A DNA stretch of 64,000 bases from Talinum fruticosum (GCA_021018815.1 JAITYX010000008.1:7128001-7192000); one strand, 5' to 3'; positions 24,200 to 36,081 are shown, counted from the stretch's first letter. Notes: a model not told the origin generated them from the sequence alone. Translations and numbers: made by a program.

Positions 24200-27100
24200 A
24201 TGTCTAAAATACCCCTACACTCCTCCCAAATCCTTCTAATCTACCTCTTTGCCCTCCTTTCCTCTCTGTCCCTTCTGGTAATTGCACAATCTCCTCACCT
24301 AGAACGGGAGATTTTGTTGAGCTTCAAGAAGCAATGGGGAAATCAACCACCCATGCCATCATGGGATAACACCATCTCCCCTTGCCGGTGGCTCGGGATA
24401 CAATGTGCCGGTGACAAGTCCGTCATGGCAATAACCCTTAGGAACCAAAGTATTTCCGGCGAAATCCCAGCCTCCATTTGTGACCTTAAGAACCTCACCA
24501 CCCTTGATCTTGGATACAACTACCTAGGGGAGGGTTCCCCACATTTCTATACAATTGCACCAAGCTCCAAAAACTAGACATATCCCAAAACTTGTTTGTT
24601 GGGCAATTGCCAAAAGACATAAATAGCCTCTCCCTAATCTCCAACACCTTGACCTTAGTGGCAACAATTTTACTGGAGATATTCCGAGCTCAATAGGGCA
24701 GCTCCAAGGGTTGATCACCCTGCATTTGGAAGCTAATTTGTTCAATGGAACCTTCCCTTCCGAGCTCGGGAACTTGGGCAATCTTGAGGATTTATGCTTG
24801 GCCTACAACCCATTTTCTCCCATGAAGCTGCCCAAAGAATTCGGGAAGCTTAGGAGCATCAAGTTCCTTTGGATGACTCAGTGTAATTTGATTGGTAATA
24901 TCCCAGAAAGCTTTGGGAATCTATATACCATTCAGCAGTTAGATTTGGCAGAAAATATGTTGGAAGGTAACATTCCAAGTGGGTTGTTCTCGCTAAAGAA
25001 CTTGAAATTCTTATACTTGTATAAGAATGTACTTTCCAGTGAAATTCCAACCTCAATTGAGGCTGTAAATTTGATGGAAGTTGATGTCTCAGAGAACAAT
25101 TTGACTGGAAGTATTCCTGAAGGAATTGCAAGTTTGCAAAAATTAAGAGTCTTGAACTTGTTTAGCAACCAATTCTATGGAATTTTACCCCCAAGTATAG
25201 GCCTAATTCCAGCCTTGAAGACACTGAAAGTGTGGAAGAACAAGTTTTCAGGCCCCCTCCCCCAGAACTAGGAGTCCACTCGGAGCTGGAGGACTTTGAG
25301 GTGTCAGACAACAACTTCACCGGGAAGTTGCCTGAAAACTTGTGCTCAGGTGGGGCCTTGTTAGGAGTGGTGGCCTTCAACAACCGCCTAAATGGGTCAA
25401 TCCCGAAGTCCCTAGGGCAATGCAATTCCTTACAAGCCGTTGAGCTCTACAACAATTTCTTCTCGGGGAAAATCCCTGAAGGGCTATGGAGCTTGGAAAA
25501 CATGTCAGTCCTAAGCTTAAGCCACAACCAGTTCTCCGAGCACCTTCCAAGTAGGCTAGGTTCGAAAGTGACACGAGTAGAGATCAACAACAATAATTTT
25601 TTGGGGCAATCCCAACAAGTGTTGGGACTTGGCAACGCTTGGCTGTGTTCGAGGCAAGGAATAATCATCTATCAGGTATTGTTCCGTTTGAGTTAACCAA
25701 GCTTTCACACCTCAACTGGCTTTCCCTTGATGGGAATCACCTTTCTGGTGAGCTCCCTTCACAAATCATTTCATGGGCAAACTTGAACAGTTTGAACCTC
25801 TCGAGGAACGAGCTCTCCGGCTCAATCCCCTCTGCCCTTGGCTCGTTGCCTGCCCTTAACTACCTCGATTTGTCAAATAACAAACTGTCGGGGAAAGTCC
25901 CATCTCAACTAGGGCATCTAATGCTCACTTCACTCAACCTTTCTTCCAATAACCTTACTGGGGGATCCCATATGGGTATGATAATGCCGCATATCAAACT
26001 AGTTTCCTAAACACTAGTTTATGCTCTTATGGTGGAATTCTAGACCTTCCTCGATGCTCGATTCATCGAGAGAATGCCCAAAATTTTTCCACCAAGTATC
26101 TTGCTTTGATCATAGTCCTTGGCTTGTTGGCCTTCATTGCAATTGCATACTTCAGTTGGTTCATAATCTTTCAGCTACGAGAAAGAAAGCATGTCCAGTC
26201 ATCAAGTAAACTGGCCTCATTTAACGGGCTGGGCTTCACAGAAGAGAAGATCCTAGAGAACTTAACTGAGACCAATTTAATTGGGTATGGAGGTTCCGGG
26301 AAAGTTTACAAGATTGCAGTCAATGGCTTAGGGGCCTGGTGGCAGTAAAGAGGATATCAAACAATAAAACAAGGAATGAGAAACAGTTCCTAGCCGAGGT
26401 CCAAGCACTAGGTATGATAAGGCATCTCAACATAGTCAAGTTATTGTGTTGTATTTCAAATCAGGATACAAAGATCCTTGTCTATGAGTACATGGAGAAC
26501 GAGAGCCTAGACAAGTGGATCCATGCCGGGAAAGGAGCACTTGTTTCGTTGATGGACGGTTTGGTTCAACCTATGATTTTGAATTGGCCTACAAGGTTGA
26601 AAATTGCTATTGGTGCTGCTGAGGGTCTACGTATTATGCATCATGATTGTTCACCACCCATCATTCATAGAAATGTGAAATCTAGCAACATTTTGTTGGA
26701 TTATGAGTTTAATGCCAAGATTGGTGATTTTGGACTAGACAAGATAATCTCGGTTGAGCTAGGAGAAGCTTTTTCGGCTGTTGCTGGCTCACTTGGTTAC
26801 ATGGCCCCAGGTAAACATTCTAAAACTTATTTCTATACCTGGAAAAATGACCTGAAATGAGGTAACAAGACTTCGACTTGACGTCAATCAAACTGATCGA
26901 CAAGTCCAAATGGTCACGAATTATTGTATTTCAATTCCTTAGCAATCTTATTAGCACCATCTTATACTTAGCCCAAATATGATCCAAACCTAAATATTCA
27001 ATCACCCATTCTCAACGCACATAAAATTAGCCTCACTCTAACCGTCTAACCTTAGCCATACCTTATTTGAAGGACCTGTTTTCTAGGTCCAATTTTTCTT

Positions 27101-27595
27101 AGTCACAAACAGTAAGCAAATTTTTAACATTCGTCATATGAACCAGATCATGTTTTATGAATATTTGTTTTATCCAAGTTTGCTGAATTTGCATATGCAG
27201 AATATTGCAATTCAACCAAGGTGAACGAGAAGATCGATGTCTATAACTTTGGGATAGTGCTTCTGGAGCTAGTGACAGGGAAAGAACCCCAAAATGGAGG
27301 TGAATACTCGAGCCTGGCTGAGTGGACATGGAGGCACTACAGTCAAGGACAACCGATTGTTGATGCTCTCGACAAGGAGGTCAAGGAGGACTGCTACTCG
27401 GAAGAGATGACATATGTGTTCATGCTCGGGCTGATGTGCACCAACACCTCGCCTTCCTCTAGGCCCACAATGGTGGAGGTTTTGCAGGCGCTTCAACAAT
27501 GCAATGCTTTGCAAGGTTATGGAAGGACAAGTGATGGAAATCAAGCTGACTTTTCCCCTCTTCTTGGGAGTGAGGGGCATATCTCTGGTTGCTGA
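24200..27595 (+). CDS. RLK3: HSL3-like LRR receptor kinase with HRN catalytic loop, frame broken six times
   Basis: A paralogue of RLK1 and RLK2 with the same architecture: leader ending VIAQ, CRWLGIQC cap, LRRs, membrane span (about MIIVLGLLAFIAIAYF), and kinase with GYGGSGKVYK and VAVKR. The catalytic loop reads HRNVKSSN: codon 26672-26674 is AAT where the other four have GAT or GAC, so the proton-acceptor Asp is missing. The DFG motif is kept (GDFGLDK, where others have ADFGLAK or ADFGLAR). Exon 1 is 24200-26810 and exon 2 is 27201-27595. Breaks are at 24527-24530, 24632-24635, 25259-25263, 25603-25606, 25960-25964 and 26331-26334, all one base short and mostly in G or C runs. Allowing for them gives about 1003 residues. 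It could be a pseudokinase receptor or a decaying gene. Confidence 0.82.
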
Positions 27596-28189
27596 GAACA
27601 GAAGGCAATCAAGGACTAAGGTGTTGAAGGCATACCCTGAATTAATTCATGGTCATGCCTATGAAAAAGAAAAGACTAGGTATACATATAAGCTTCTCCG
27701 ATCCTAGTTGTAGACATGTGAAGCATGATTTCGTCTCAATAAATCTCACAGGTTAAGTGACATGTTATATAGAGATGCTGTCAACATATAGATATCAGAT
27801 TATCAGTAAGTTGTACAACCAAAGAATGAAGTAAGTCTGATATTTCTTTACCCCTTACAAATGCACCAATTTGAGATGAACTCTTCCTTTTAATTTTGCA
27901 AACAAGAGGTCTGAACATGCTTAATTATCCTGTATTATTATGAAGTGGGCCCGATGAATAGATGTCCCGATACCCATACTAGCCAAACTCAACAAGAAAG
28001 GAACAAAAACTTCAAGTCAACATGAAAATTTTTCTCTTATCATTGTTAGTATAATCAGGAATGATCATAATTGTGATTACTCAGGAATTAAACTTCCTGC
28101 ATGTTAAATTTCGAAAGACTAAGAAGGGAGCAAACAAATGACGTGGATAAACATGAAGGGGACTGGGACTTCCAACAATAATAGGAAGA
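27596..28189. other. Intergenic sequence downstream of RLK3
   Basis: Presumed 3' flank of RLK3. No independent gene is visible. Confidence 0.45.
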
Positions 28190-28860
28190 TCCAAAGAAGG
28201 TTGTTTTTGCTATCCTCAAGGACAGAAGAATCTGGAGAGGATGAAGGGATGGAAAGAGAGGCTTTTATCTAAACCGGGTTCGGAAAATATGACCAAGGCA
28301 GTAGCATATGTCATTCCCATATATATGCCCTCAGCTATCTATCAAGGGACTTGGCTTTCGAGATCTCAAGACTTTTAATGAAGAACTAGTAAACGAAGGG
28401 TGGACATTTTTCTCATGAGAGTCTTGAGAGCTAAGTTTTTCTACAAGAAGGTGGGGGGAGGGAGCTGAATCAGATGCCAAAGGTGGACAAATGGTGGCAA
28501 AGAATCTGGCAAATGGGTGTTCTTTCCACCAAAACTAAAGCACTTCTTGTGGCGTATCAGATCTGTTGTGGGTGCGTCCTATATAGCTATAAGATAGGAG
28601 CTGAAGCGACGACACAGTCAAAAATGATGCTCAATGTCCCATTTGTGGCATAATCAAGTCTTGTCAAATAATCTTTCCTGTTTTCCTGCTATGTATCCAC
28701 AGTGCTGGAACTTGGGGAATTACCCTTTTGCAAATATTCTGGGCAATACGCCGAGAAGTAACGCATTAGATATGATGCTATGTGCGCATAACAATCTTGG
28801 GGACGACGAATTGATTGTGTTCTGTACAAATTTGTGGGCAATTTGAACATAATTCAAGGA
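28190..28860 (+). mobile_element. Decayed LINE reverse transcriptase C-terminus and zinc-binding domain
   Basis: Across several frames I read GWKERLLSKPGSE, then AVAYVIPIYMPSAIY, then GLGFRDLKTFN, then LRAKFFYKK. This is the usual order at the C-terminal side of plant L1-type reverse transcriptases. It is followed by FPPKLKHFLWRIRS and NDAQCPICG, the zf-RVT zinc-binding region. Frameshifts and stops separate the pieces, so this is a dead 3' fragment. No upstream catalytic reverse transcriptase core is visible. Confidence 0.65.
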
Positions 28861-29640
28861 ATGGCAAAATTTTAAACCAATCTACAACCCCACTGGAGAT
28901 CATCATGGATAGTAATATTGAGGAGGGGGGTGGTTCACCAAGGGAGGAATCATTTCAAAAGAGGGAAATTATACAATACATTTTTCGAAAATATAAACAA
29001 AGTTGGCTAGTAAATTGCACCTAGGAAGATTTGGCTAACAAAATACAAATAACTGGATAAGTTACACCACAAAGTACACGTTAAGTTTAGCGTCCACAAC
29101 ACAAAAATTGTTTTCTAGTGTACGGCAGTGGTGATGATTCTCGATACATCTAACCATTAATTGATCCATCACAATCGAATTTATTGACCCACCATTTTTC
29201 CAAACTAGATTTTTTAGGTTGGATCTTTCTTTAAGATCTTTCCAGACATTGTAATTGTACAATAATCTAGATTTCCCTAGATCATTAATTTTGAACAAAT
29301 TCAACTCCATGTCCAGAATGAGTCTAGTTTGAGAGAGATAGAGCGAGCAACCAACAAGGAAGATGCCCCGACTTTAATGGAACAATATGTATATCTAAAA
29401 TAAAAAGGAAGTCGGGAACAGAACTCAAATAAAATAATAATTGTATTTATAATCTTACAGTTATGTATAACTTATAACTTATAATCTTATATCTCTTTAT
29501 AATTTTAAAAAATTATTTAATTTGTCAATATGGAATCAAATATGAACAGAAACGGAAAGGGGGAAGAAAAATTAGAATTGAGAAGTGTTGAATTCTTTTT
29601 AAAAATTGAAGGGATTACGTAGAGATATTTTGTCCCTTGG
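28861..29640. other. Intergenic sequence before the metallothioneins
   Basis: Probably includes further decayed LINE 3' sequence near its start. Otherwise AT-rich, with only short unsupported ORFs. Confidence 0.45.
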
Positions 29641-29820
29641 AATTGATGCCCAATTTGGATGGAGTGGGATGATTGTTGCATGCGATTTCGCCACGCGTAC
29701 GGCGGATGCATAATAGTCTCTCTCCTCAGGACGATTATAAGTAACAACCTACACTATCACCAATCAATTCACGATCGAGCTCTGATTCCCTTCTTATCTT
29801 CAAATTAAGTAGTGTTTTGT
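29641..29820 (+). promoter_or_regulatory. Promoter of metallothionein gene A
   Basis: Conserved with the promoter of metallothionein gene B. Shared strings are CCACGxGTACGGCGGATGCAT, AGTCTCTCTCC, an ATTATAAG TATA box near 29735, and CCCTTCTTATCTTCAAATTA just before the transcript leader. The putative G-box core is CCACGCGT here and CCACGTGT in gene B. Confidence 0.6.
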
Positions 29821-29832
29821 AGCACCTCAACA

Positions 29833-30180
29833 ATGTCTTGCTGCGGAGGAAATTGTGGATGCGGCGCCAACTGCGGCTGCGGTAGTGGTTGCAAAGGGTA
29901 ATAATCGTTTTCCTTTTTCTGTAGTCCTCGTTTCAGTTTCGGAATCATCCAAGTTTCTTCGGAAACAGATGTTATGTATATATATGAATCAATTCGGTTC
30001 GTGTAGAATCACACGATCGACTAGTCTTTGATGTGAGATTTTGACTTTGGTAAGGATGGATTGTGAGTCTAATGATGAAAATGTTGTGGATGCAGATGCA
30101 GCATGTACCCTGACATGATTGAGACCTCTGCCAACGCAACCGTCTCCCTCGTCGCCGGGATTGCCCCTAACACCTCGTAA

Positions 30181-30211
<31 letters not shown>

Positions 30212-31180
30212 ATGTTACATTTTAGCACTTTTTGATCTATTCTAACTGACCTACCCAAATCGATGGCACAAATCATGATTGTAAATTATCATGTTAATTG
30301 AAAAGGAGTAGAAAGTAAGGGAATCATTGAATTGAAATGAACAAGGACAAATGCTATAAAGTTTTAAAAAATAATAAATAACTAATAAAGTCTTATATAA
30401 AGTGATAAACATTGAGAATTTGAGAATATTAAGATCTTTTTATTTATTTTTAATTTTTAATTTTATAATTAATTTTATAATTATTTTATTTTAAAAAAAC
30501 AATAAATTTATACACCATCAACTTAAATTAAAAATGAAAATGATCACCTCTAAAGAATGTAAATTATAAAATGTTTTTGAGAGTATATACTTAAAGGAGG
30601 TTTTTTTTTTCCTATTTGTGCGATCATCTCGTGATATATACGACGAGGGATAGATATTCTATTATGTTTAAAAAAATTACTGTATGATTAAAAAATCAAA
30701 CAAAGAAGGTTAAAAGTAATACAACTAAATAAAAATCCTGCCTAACTTTTGTACCTACCCACTGAGTTAGTGAGTGATAATAAAATAAAAGAAAAGAAAT
30801 AAAAGCTGCGACATAAACGGAAAGAAAGGGAGAGAAATAACTCAAATTAGAGGTATCACACTACAGATAAGCTGAGTTGTGCCAAAAAATCTATCGGTAG
30901 GGAAGGAGCAGATGGTGGCGATGGGTTATGGATATTTTGTTTTCTTCGCCAAATGTCCTCATTTTCCCCGTCTTTCCTTGCAAAATTAGATATCTATCGG
31001 CACAATATAATATAAATTTTTCGACTGAACATTTTACGGTTAACTTGCTGACAATTTGGGAAAATTGGGGGAAATTGAAATGGCAGGTACGCAGAGGGAG
31101 CAGAGATGGGAGTGGCAGCTGAAAATGGAGGATGCAAGTGCGGATCTAACTGCCAATGTGACCCATGCAATTGCAAATGA
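29833..31180 (+). CDS. MT2: Type 2 metallothionein, gene A
   Basis: A small cytosolic cysteine-rich protein that binds Cu, Zn and similar ions by thiolate clusters. Three exons: 29833-29897, 30096-30176 and 31087-31180, all GT-AG. The protein is 79 residues. The N-terminal cluster starts [11 protein letters not shown] and carries eight Cys in the CC-CxC-CxC-C-C pattern of type 2. A Cys-free linker (YPDMIETS, then VAGIAPNT) follows. The C-terminal cluster is [15 protein letters not shown] with six Cys. The [17 protein letters not shown] stretch (here [13 protein letters not shown]) is typical of the class. The frame is undamaged. Intron 2 is about 910 bp against 94 bp in gene B, with AT-rich extra sequence between about 30210 and 31060. 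Confidence 0.93.
30181..30209. repeat. (CT)n microsatellite at the intron 2 donor of MT gene A
   Basis: Fourteen CT units begin four bases inside intron 2 (donor GTAACTCT). Gene B has a shorter CT run after GTAAGTGT at the same place. Length changes here sit within reach of donor recognition. Confidence 0.9.
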
Positions 31181-32057
31181 GACGATCTCACAAGATGAAC
31201 CCGTCAAATACTAAAACCAGAGTCATGGGGGTCATGCTCATAGTAGTGTATTACTGCGTCATATAAGGCACTAATGTGTTATGTCATAGTACGTATTTGA
31301 GGGGTTAGCGAGTGTGTGTGCCCCGGAGTTGGTACGTTTTGTTAGAATAAAGTCGAGAAACCTTATGACTTTCTGAATTATCATGTGTTTTGTTGAATCA
31401 ATTTGTGATATGTCAAGTTGTTTTGGTGTTATATGATACCCAAAAAAATTGTATATTTGAATTGCTCATGCTTTTTAACCACTCCCACTTAATTTCTCCT
31501 CCTTTTCTTTCTTTTAAGATTTTACATCCCAATGCATATATAGATCACCGAAGGCTTGATTAGGACTTACACGATTATGTTTCACGGAACCATCTTGAGA
31601 TTAATGGACACGTAACGAGGTGTTAGGCTCGTACACCATTATATTTATTTTTAATATTTGTGTATATTTTATAATGCTTATAAAATAATACATTATTTAA
31701 TATTTTTAGAAATATATATATGTTGAAGAGTCATTAAAATTTGTTTGCACCAGCTCCTTTTCATTTTTAATTATTTTATGATATTTTATATACGTAGTCG
31801 TAACACACATAACAAATAATCAAATATATATTTAGTGCTTATATAATTAGACTCGGAAAATGTGAAACTACGAAAGGAAAAATAGGGGTAGGATTTTATC
31901 AGTATAAAAAGAATTTTTACGTCGTTATATGATATAATTTGTAATATATATATAGCACCGGATAAGTCGATGCCCGAACAAAGGTTTAGGATAGTTTTGA
32001 ACAACACTGAAGGAAAATTTTCCTATTGAGATTACGTGGATGATATTTCTTCCGTTG
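31181..32057. other. Spacer between the metallothionein genes
   Basis: 3' flank of gene A, then AT-rich sequence. No gene is visible. Confidence 0.5.
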
Positions 32058-32283
32058 GAATCGATGGCCGAATTGGATGGACGCTGATAATTGTGATGAA
32101 CAAAGCTTGGCGATAATGCCACGTGTACGGCGGATGCATGACAGTCTCTCTCCACATGATCATTATAAGAAGTGACCATACCAGTCCAATCAACTCACCT
32201 CTCTCATTCCCTTCTTATCTTCAAATTAAAGGGTTTCTTTTGAGTCTCTCTCCTCGCTTTGAATCTCACTTTCTGCTCTCAGA
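32058..32283 (+). promoter_or_regulatory. Promoter and leader of metallothionein gene B
   Basis: Aligns with the gene A promoter through AATTGGATGGA, CCACGTGTACGGCGGATG, AGTCTCTCTCC, CATTATAAGAAG (TATA box near 32163) and CCCTTCTTATCTTCAAATTA. CCACGTGT at 32119-32126 contains a CACGTG G-box core that gene A lacks (CACGCG). Confidence 0.6.
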
Positions 32284-33073
32284 ATGTCGTGCTGTGGAGG
32301 AAACTGTGGATGTGGTTCCAGCTGCAAGTGCGGCAATGGCTGCGGAGGGTAATCATCTCCTTCCTTCTTCAGAGATTAGTCCTAGTTTCCGTTTTCGAAT
32401 GATTATTTCACTGCTTAATTATACGAAATTTTTTATTGATTATGACTTAATTTTGTCGCTTAGAATCAGAATCCAGTGTTTTGTGTTGATTCGATCATGA
32501 TGATCAATTATTTGAAGCTTGATTTTGATTTGTCATTATCGATAATCGTGATTTGAACTTTGGGAATAGCGAATACTGAGGTTGGAAAACGAGAAAAAGT
32601 AACGGTTTGGTGCTTTTTGATATTTGATTGATGGATCAGAGAGAGAGAGAGAGAGAGAGAGTCATTTGAGATCAAGACGTTCTGATCTGATGATACTAAA
32701 GGACTTTGATTTAATTTCAGTGATGAATTCGTTTGTAGTGAGATCTTGATTTTCGTAACGATGGATGGTGATTTTTAGTGATGAGAATTTTATGAATGTA
32801 GGTGTAAGATGTACCCTGACTTGATTGAGAGCTCTACCAGCCCAACCGTCTCCCTTGTTGCCGGGATTGCCCCCAACGTCTCGTAAGTGTCTCTCTCTCT
32901 CTCTCCTCTAGTTGTCATTTTTAGGGTTTTTACGATTGATAAAATTTGGGGAAATTGGGGGAAATTGAAATGACAGGTACGTGGAGGGAGGATCAGAGAT
33001 GGGAGTGGCAGCCGAGAACGGAGGATGCAAGTGTGGCGCAGATTGCAAATGCAACCCATGCAATTGCAAATGA
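32284..33073 (+). CDS. MT2: Type 2 metallothionein, gene B
   Basis: Tandem duplicate of gene A. Three exons: 32284-32348, 32802-32882 and 32977-33073; splice positions and phases are identical to gene A. The protein is 80 residues, with N-terminal cluster [20 protein letters not shown] (eight Cys once the next exon is joined), linker YPDLIESS, and C-terminal cluster [15 protein letters not shown] (six Cys). Undamaged frame. Compared with gene A it has an extra Lys in the N-terminal cluster and one extra residue in the third exon. Intron 1 (453 bp) is longer than in gene A (198 bp) and holds a GA microsatellite. Confidence 0.93.
32637..32661. repeat. (GA)n microsatellite in MT gene B intron 1
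   Basis: About twelve GA units within intron 1. Not present in gene A. Confidence 0.9.
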
Positions 33074-33714
33074 GAAGATGGATCAGAGTCAAAGATGGGA
33101 GTGTGGTAGAATGAAGCATCAAATCAAGGACTAAAAATATCCGAGTCCATTAATATGTGATATGAGGCAGTGTTATGTTGTCTGCTGTTGTGTCGTAGTA
33201 TGTGTTTGAGTGGATTAGTGAGTGTTAGAATAAACTAAAACCTTATGACATATCAATTGTGATGTGGTTTGTCACCAGTGTAACTTGTAGGACGAAATAT
33301 AATGCTCCATTGCTCAGCTCCAACAGTGTAAAAGAAATTACCCATCGAAAGAATAGGGGTGCAATACGTGCGGGTTGAGGTTATAGTGGCCTCATCTCAT
33401 TAAGAAAGAAAATATTTAATTTAAATTTTTAAAAGTATATCTTTGAAAGGATTTCTAACAATCTTGAAAGAGATGCATTAATTTAAACACACTGAAAAAT
33501 TACATAACGGTGATAATAAAGCGAAAAGTGACCTATTTGATGGTGATAATCATGCTATTAAGATGACTATACTGAATGAATAAAGCATTTGTGCTTTACT
33601 GTGAAATATGAAGCGACCTTATGGTTATGTAAACCTGGTAGACTAGCAATGATCTAATCTTGGGCATCTTATTTCCTATTGATCAATAGTGTCAGCCAAC
33701 CTTATGGTTATGTA
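33074..33714. other. 3' flank of MT gene B
   Basis: Transcript trailer followed by plain AT-rich sequence. No gene seen. Confidence 0.45.
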
Positions 33715-35445
33715 AACGCCCCGCCACGGGTTCTCCCACAGGTCGTGGGGTAGCCCATGGTGGCCTCCAAAATCCCCCACCATTTGTGGGGAGGCCCGTG
33801 ATGATTTCTAGAGCCGGCCATTAACCCCAACTGGTCGTGGGGAGGTCCTTGGTGGCCTCGAAAGTAATCCTGGACTCTCACAATCCACGGGCCTTTTTCC
33901 GAATGCTTGTGAGCCTTGTATTTTTAGTCGAAGCGACTTCAAAACTTTAAAGTATGGTCTCAAGGTTTCACTGATTAATTTAATAAACATATATATAAAG
34001 TAATAAGAGAAATAACAACCATAATGTAAAAGAGAAATTGATTCTTAGGTTTGAGCATTTTACCGAGTACAAAATCTAGGCAGGTGACATGAGATTTTAT
34101 TTCGACCTACGAGCGACGGCTTTCACTCCCACATCATGAATCCTTACGGGTAGTAAACTTGGGTATATGCGTGAGTAGTCCTAAATCCCAATACCGTGAG
34201 TACGTTTGGTCGGCTCATAGGCATCGAAATACAAAATCTAGGAAGGTGACTTATTCCGACCGAGGGCGGCGGCCTTCACTCCTAGATTACAAGTTCTCCC
34301 GGATGGGAAACTTGTGCACATACATGAGTGGTTCCGAATCTCACTACTGTGGTACGTTGGATCAGCTCACAGGCGTCGAAATACAAAATCTAGGATGGTA
34401 ACTATTCCGGCATGAGGACGGCAGTTTTCACTCCTAAATCATGAGTCTTTTCGGGTAGTAAACTTGGTTATATGCGTGAGTGGTTCCGAATCCTTATACC
34501 GTGGTATGTTGGATCGGCTCACGAGTATCAAAATACAAAATCTAGGAAAGTGACTTATTTCGGCATATGATGGCAGCGAGCTTTCACTCCTAGATTACGA
34601 GTTCTCCCTTATAGGAAACTTGTGCACATGCATGAGTCCCAACACTCGTGGTACATTGGGTCGGCTCACGGACGTCGGTTGAGTACTAGGGTACTAGTTC
34701 TTGCCCAAAGAAATTCAAGACCATAAAGTTAATCTAAGTTTCAAGTTGAGAAATGATTTGGTCACATTGGTGAAGAAAATGTAGATTACTTGAGCTTTAA
34801 TGCATTATGTTTTTCTCATTCGATTAAGATTTAGGTATGGTAAGATTACTTTTTAATGCTACTCAATTGCTAATATCATTATTATTAACTTAATTATAAT
34901 TGTTATTATATACGTGCAAAGTTATTTTGGTTTTTGGGAGGCGAGGACTCCCACCGAGTTGTAGTTGCTCATTCCCTACTTTTACATCTTTTCATATCAA
35001 GAGTAAGAGTAAGGTTTTTGGCAAGTTTTACCATTTTGGAGGCCGTTTGAATGTTATTTTAGCTATAAGAAACTTAATATGAATGAGTTACTTATATGTA
35101 CCTTTTAACTTGACATGTAAATCTTATTTAATGTTTGAGTATGATTGTACCTAAAAGTACGTTGACATTCTTAGCGCTCCGATTCGGCCTCGGTGGCCCC
35201 CACCAAGACTCCGTTATTATTATACTTTATTTTATGATATAGGGTTGGTTGTGTGGATCCAAAAGTTTAACTCGAAATCGTATGGGCTCAAGACTCATTG
35301 TAGTTTCTCTAAAAATAAAAAAATGCTAGCACGACTTCCAATAGTTCTAAAACATGTTACGTTTGCCAAGTTGTTCCCTAAATTAGCCTTAAAGATCCTA
35401 CCAATATGATGTCTCTGACAAAGGGGTTAGGCGTTACATTTGGTG
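33715..35445 (-). mobile_element. Repeat element copy 1 (LTR-like), minus orientation
   Basis: The reverse complement begins TGTAACGCCTAACCCC. It shares ordered blocks with the plus-strand copy at 39768-42745: the CTTAAAGATCC block near the end, a TTCGGCCTCGGTGGCCCC block, a CCCAAAA/GAGGCGAGGACTCCCA block, the 152 bp repeats, and a GC-rich block with GTGGGGAGGCC. It is about 1.7 kb, lacking about 1.5 kb found in the other copy. TGTAACGCC starts are typical of plant LTRs, but family and ends are inference. Confidence 0.5.
34071..34690. repeat. Four tandem repeats of 152-162 bp
   Basis: Units start with AAAATCTAGG at 34071, 34233, 34385 and 34537. Each goes on through GTGAC, a CACTCCTAGATTA-type block, GTGAGTGGTTCCGAATC and GGATCGGCTCAC. 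Inverted relatives of about two units occur at about 41985-42310. They belong to the flanking repeat element. Confidence 0.75.
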
Positions 35446-35501
35446 CTCTATATTGGTGCTTATTCTTGGATTTACAGGCCTAGGTATAACATACTCCTTC
35501 C

Positions 35502-35507
<6 letters not shown>

Positions 35508-35558
<51 letters not shown>
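35508..35558. repeat. (TA)n microsatellite
   Basis: About 25 uninterrupted TA units just beyond the end of repeat copy 1. Length is likely unstable and hard to assemble. Confidence 0.95.
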
Positions 35559-35560
<2 letters not shown>

Positions 35561-36081
35561 CTAAATGCTAAAAATGTATTTTTAAAAATATTAAATATTA
35601 ATTAATATAAGAATAGTTTGGTAAAAACGATGCATAAGTATTGGCTAATAGTGTATTTAAGGACCAGTTAAAAATATCATTTAGAATAAAAATAATTATA
35701 AAAAAGGAAGAACTGTACGAGAGAAGAAGTAATTTGTAATCAATTATTTTTTGCACCTAATTTCAATAATTTGTTCTATCCATACAAAACAAATCATTTC
35801 TTTTTTCCTATCCGTATAATCTTTTTCACACCTATTAGAATCTGCACATTAAAATCTGAGTTCATTCTTTCAATCACTTTGAAAATTCAGCATTAGTTTT
35901 CAAAATTAATTAGAAAACTACATCTCATTAACATCTATAGAACAAACTACTTTGAAAAATTCCTAGCACAACAAGTCTGACTGAAAACACTGAGAAATTT
36001 TTTTCCAGATTTTAACAATGCTTCTCTGCTTTAAACTCTCAGAGGTAGAGAAAAAAACAGAGGAACAACGATAATAAGAAA
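35559..36081. other. Upstream region of RLK4
   Basis: Lacks the AACCGTTG module found before the other four RLKs. Only the last stretch (AAAAAAACAGAGGA, then the start codon) resembles the leader of RLK3. The promoter appears to have been replaced or deleted up to about 36040. Confidence 0.5.

Noticed and set aside
30994..31191. Minus-strand ORF over MT gene A exon 3
   Set aside because: It is the shadow of the Cys-rich coding exon on the other strand.
34071..34690. CRISPR-like array
   Set aside because: The units are about 152-162 bp direct repeats without constant spacers, in plant DNA.
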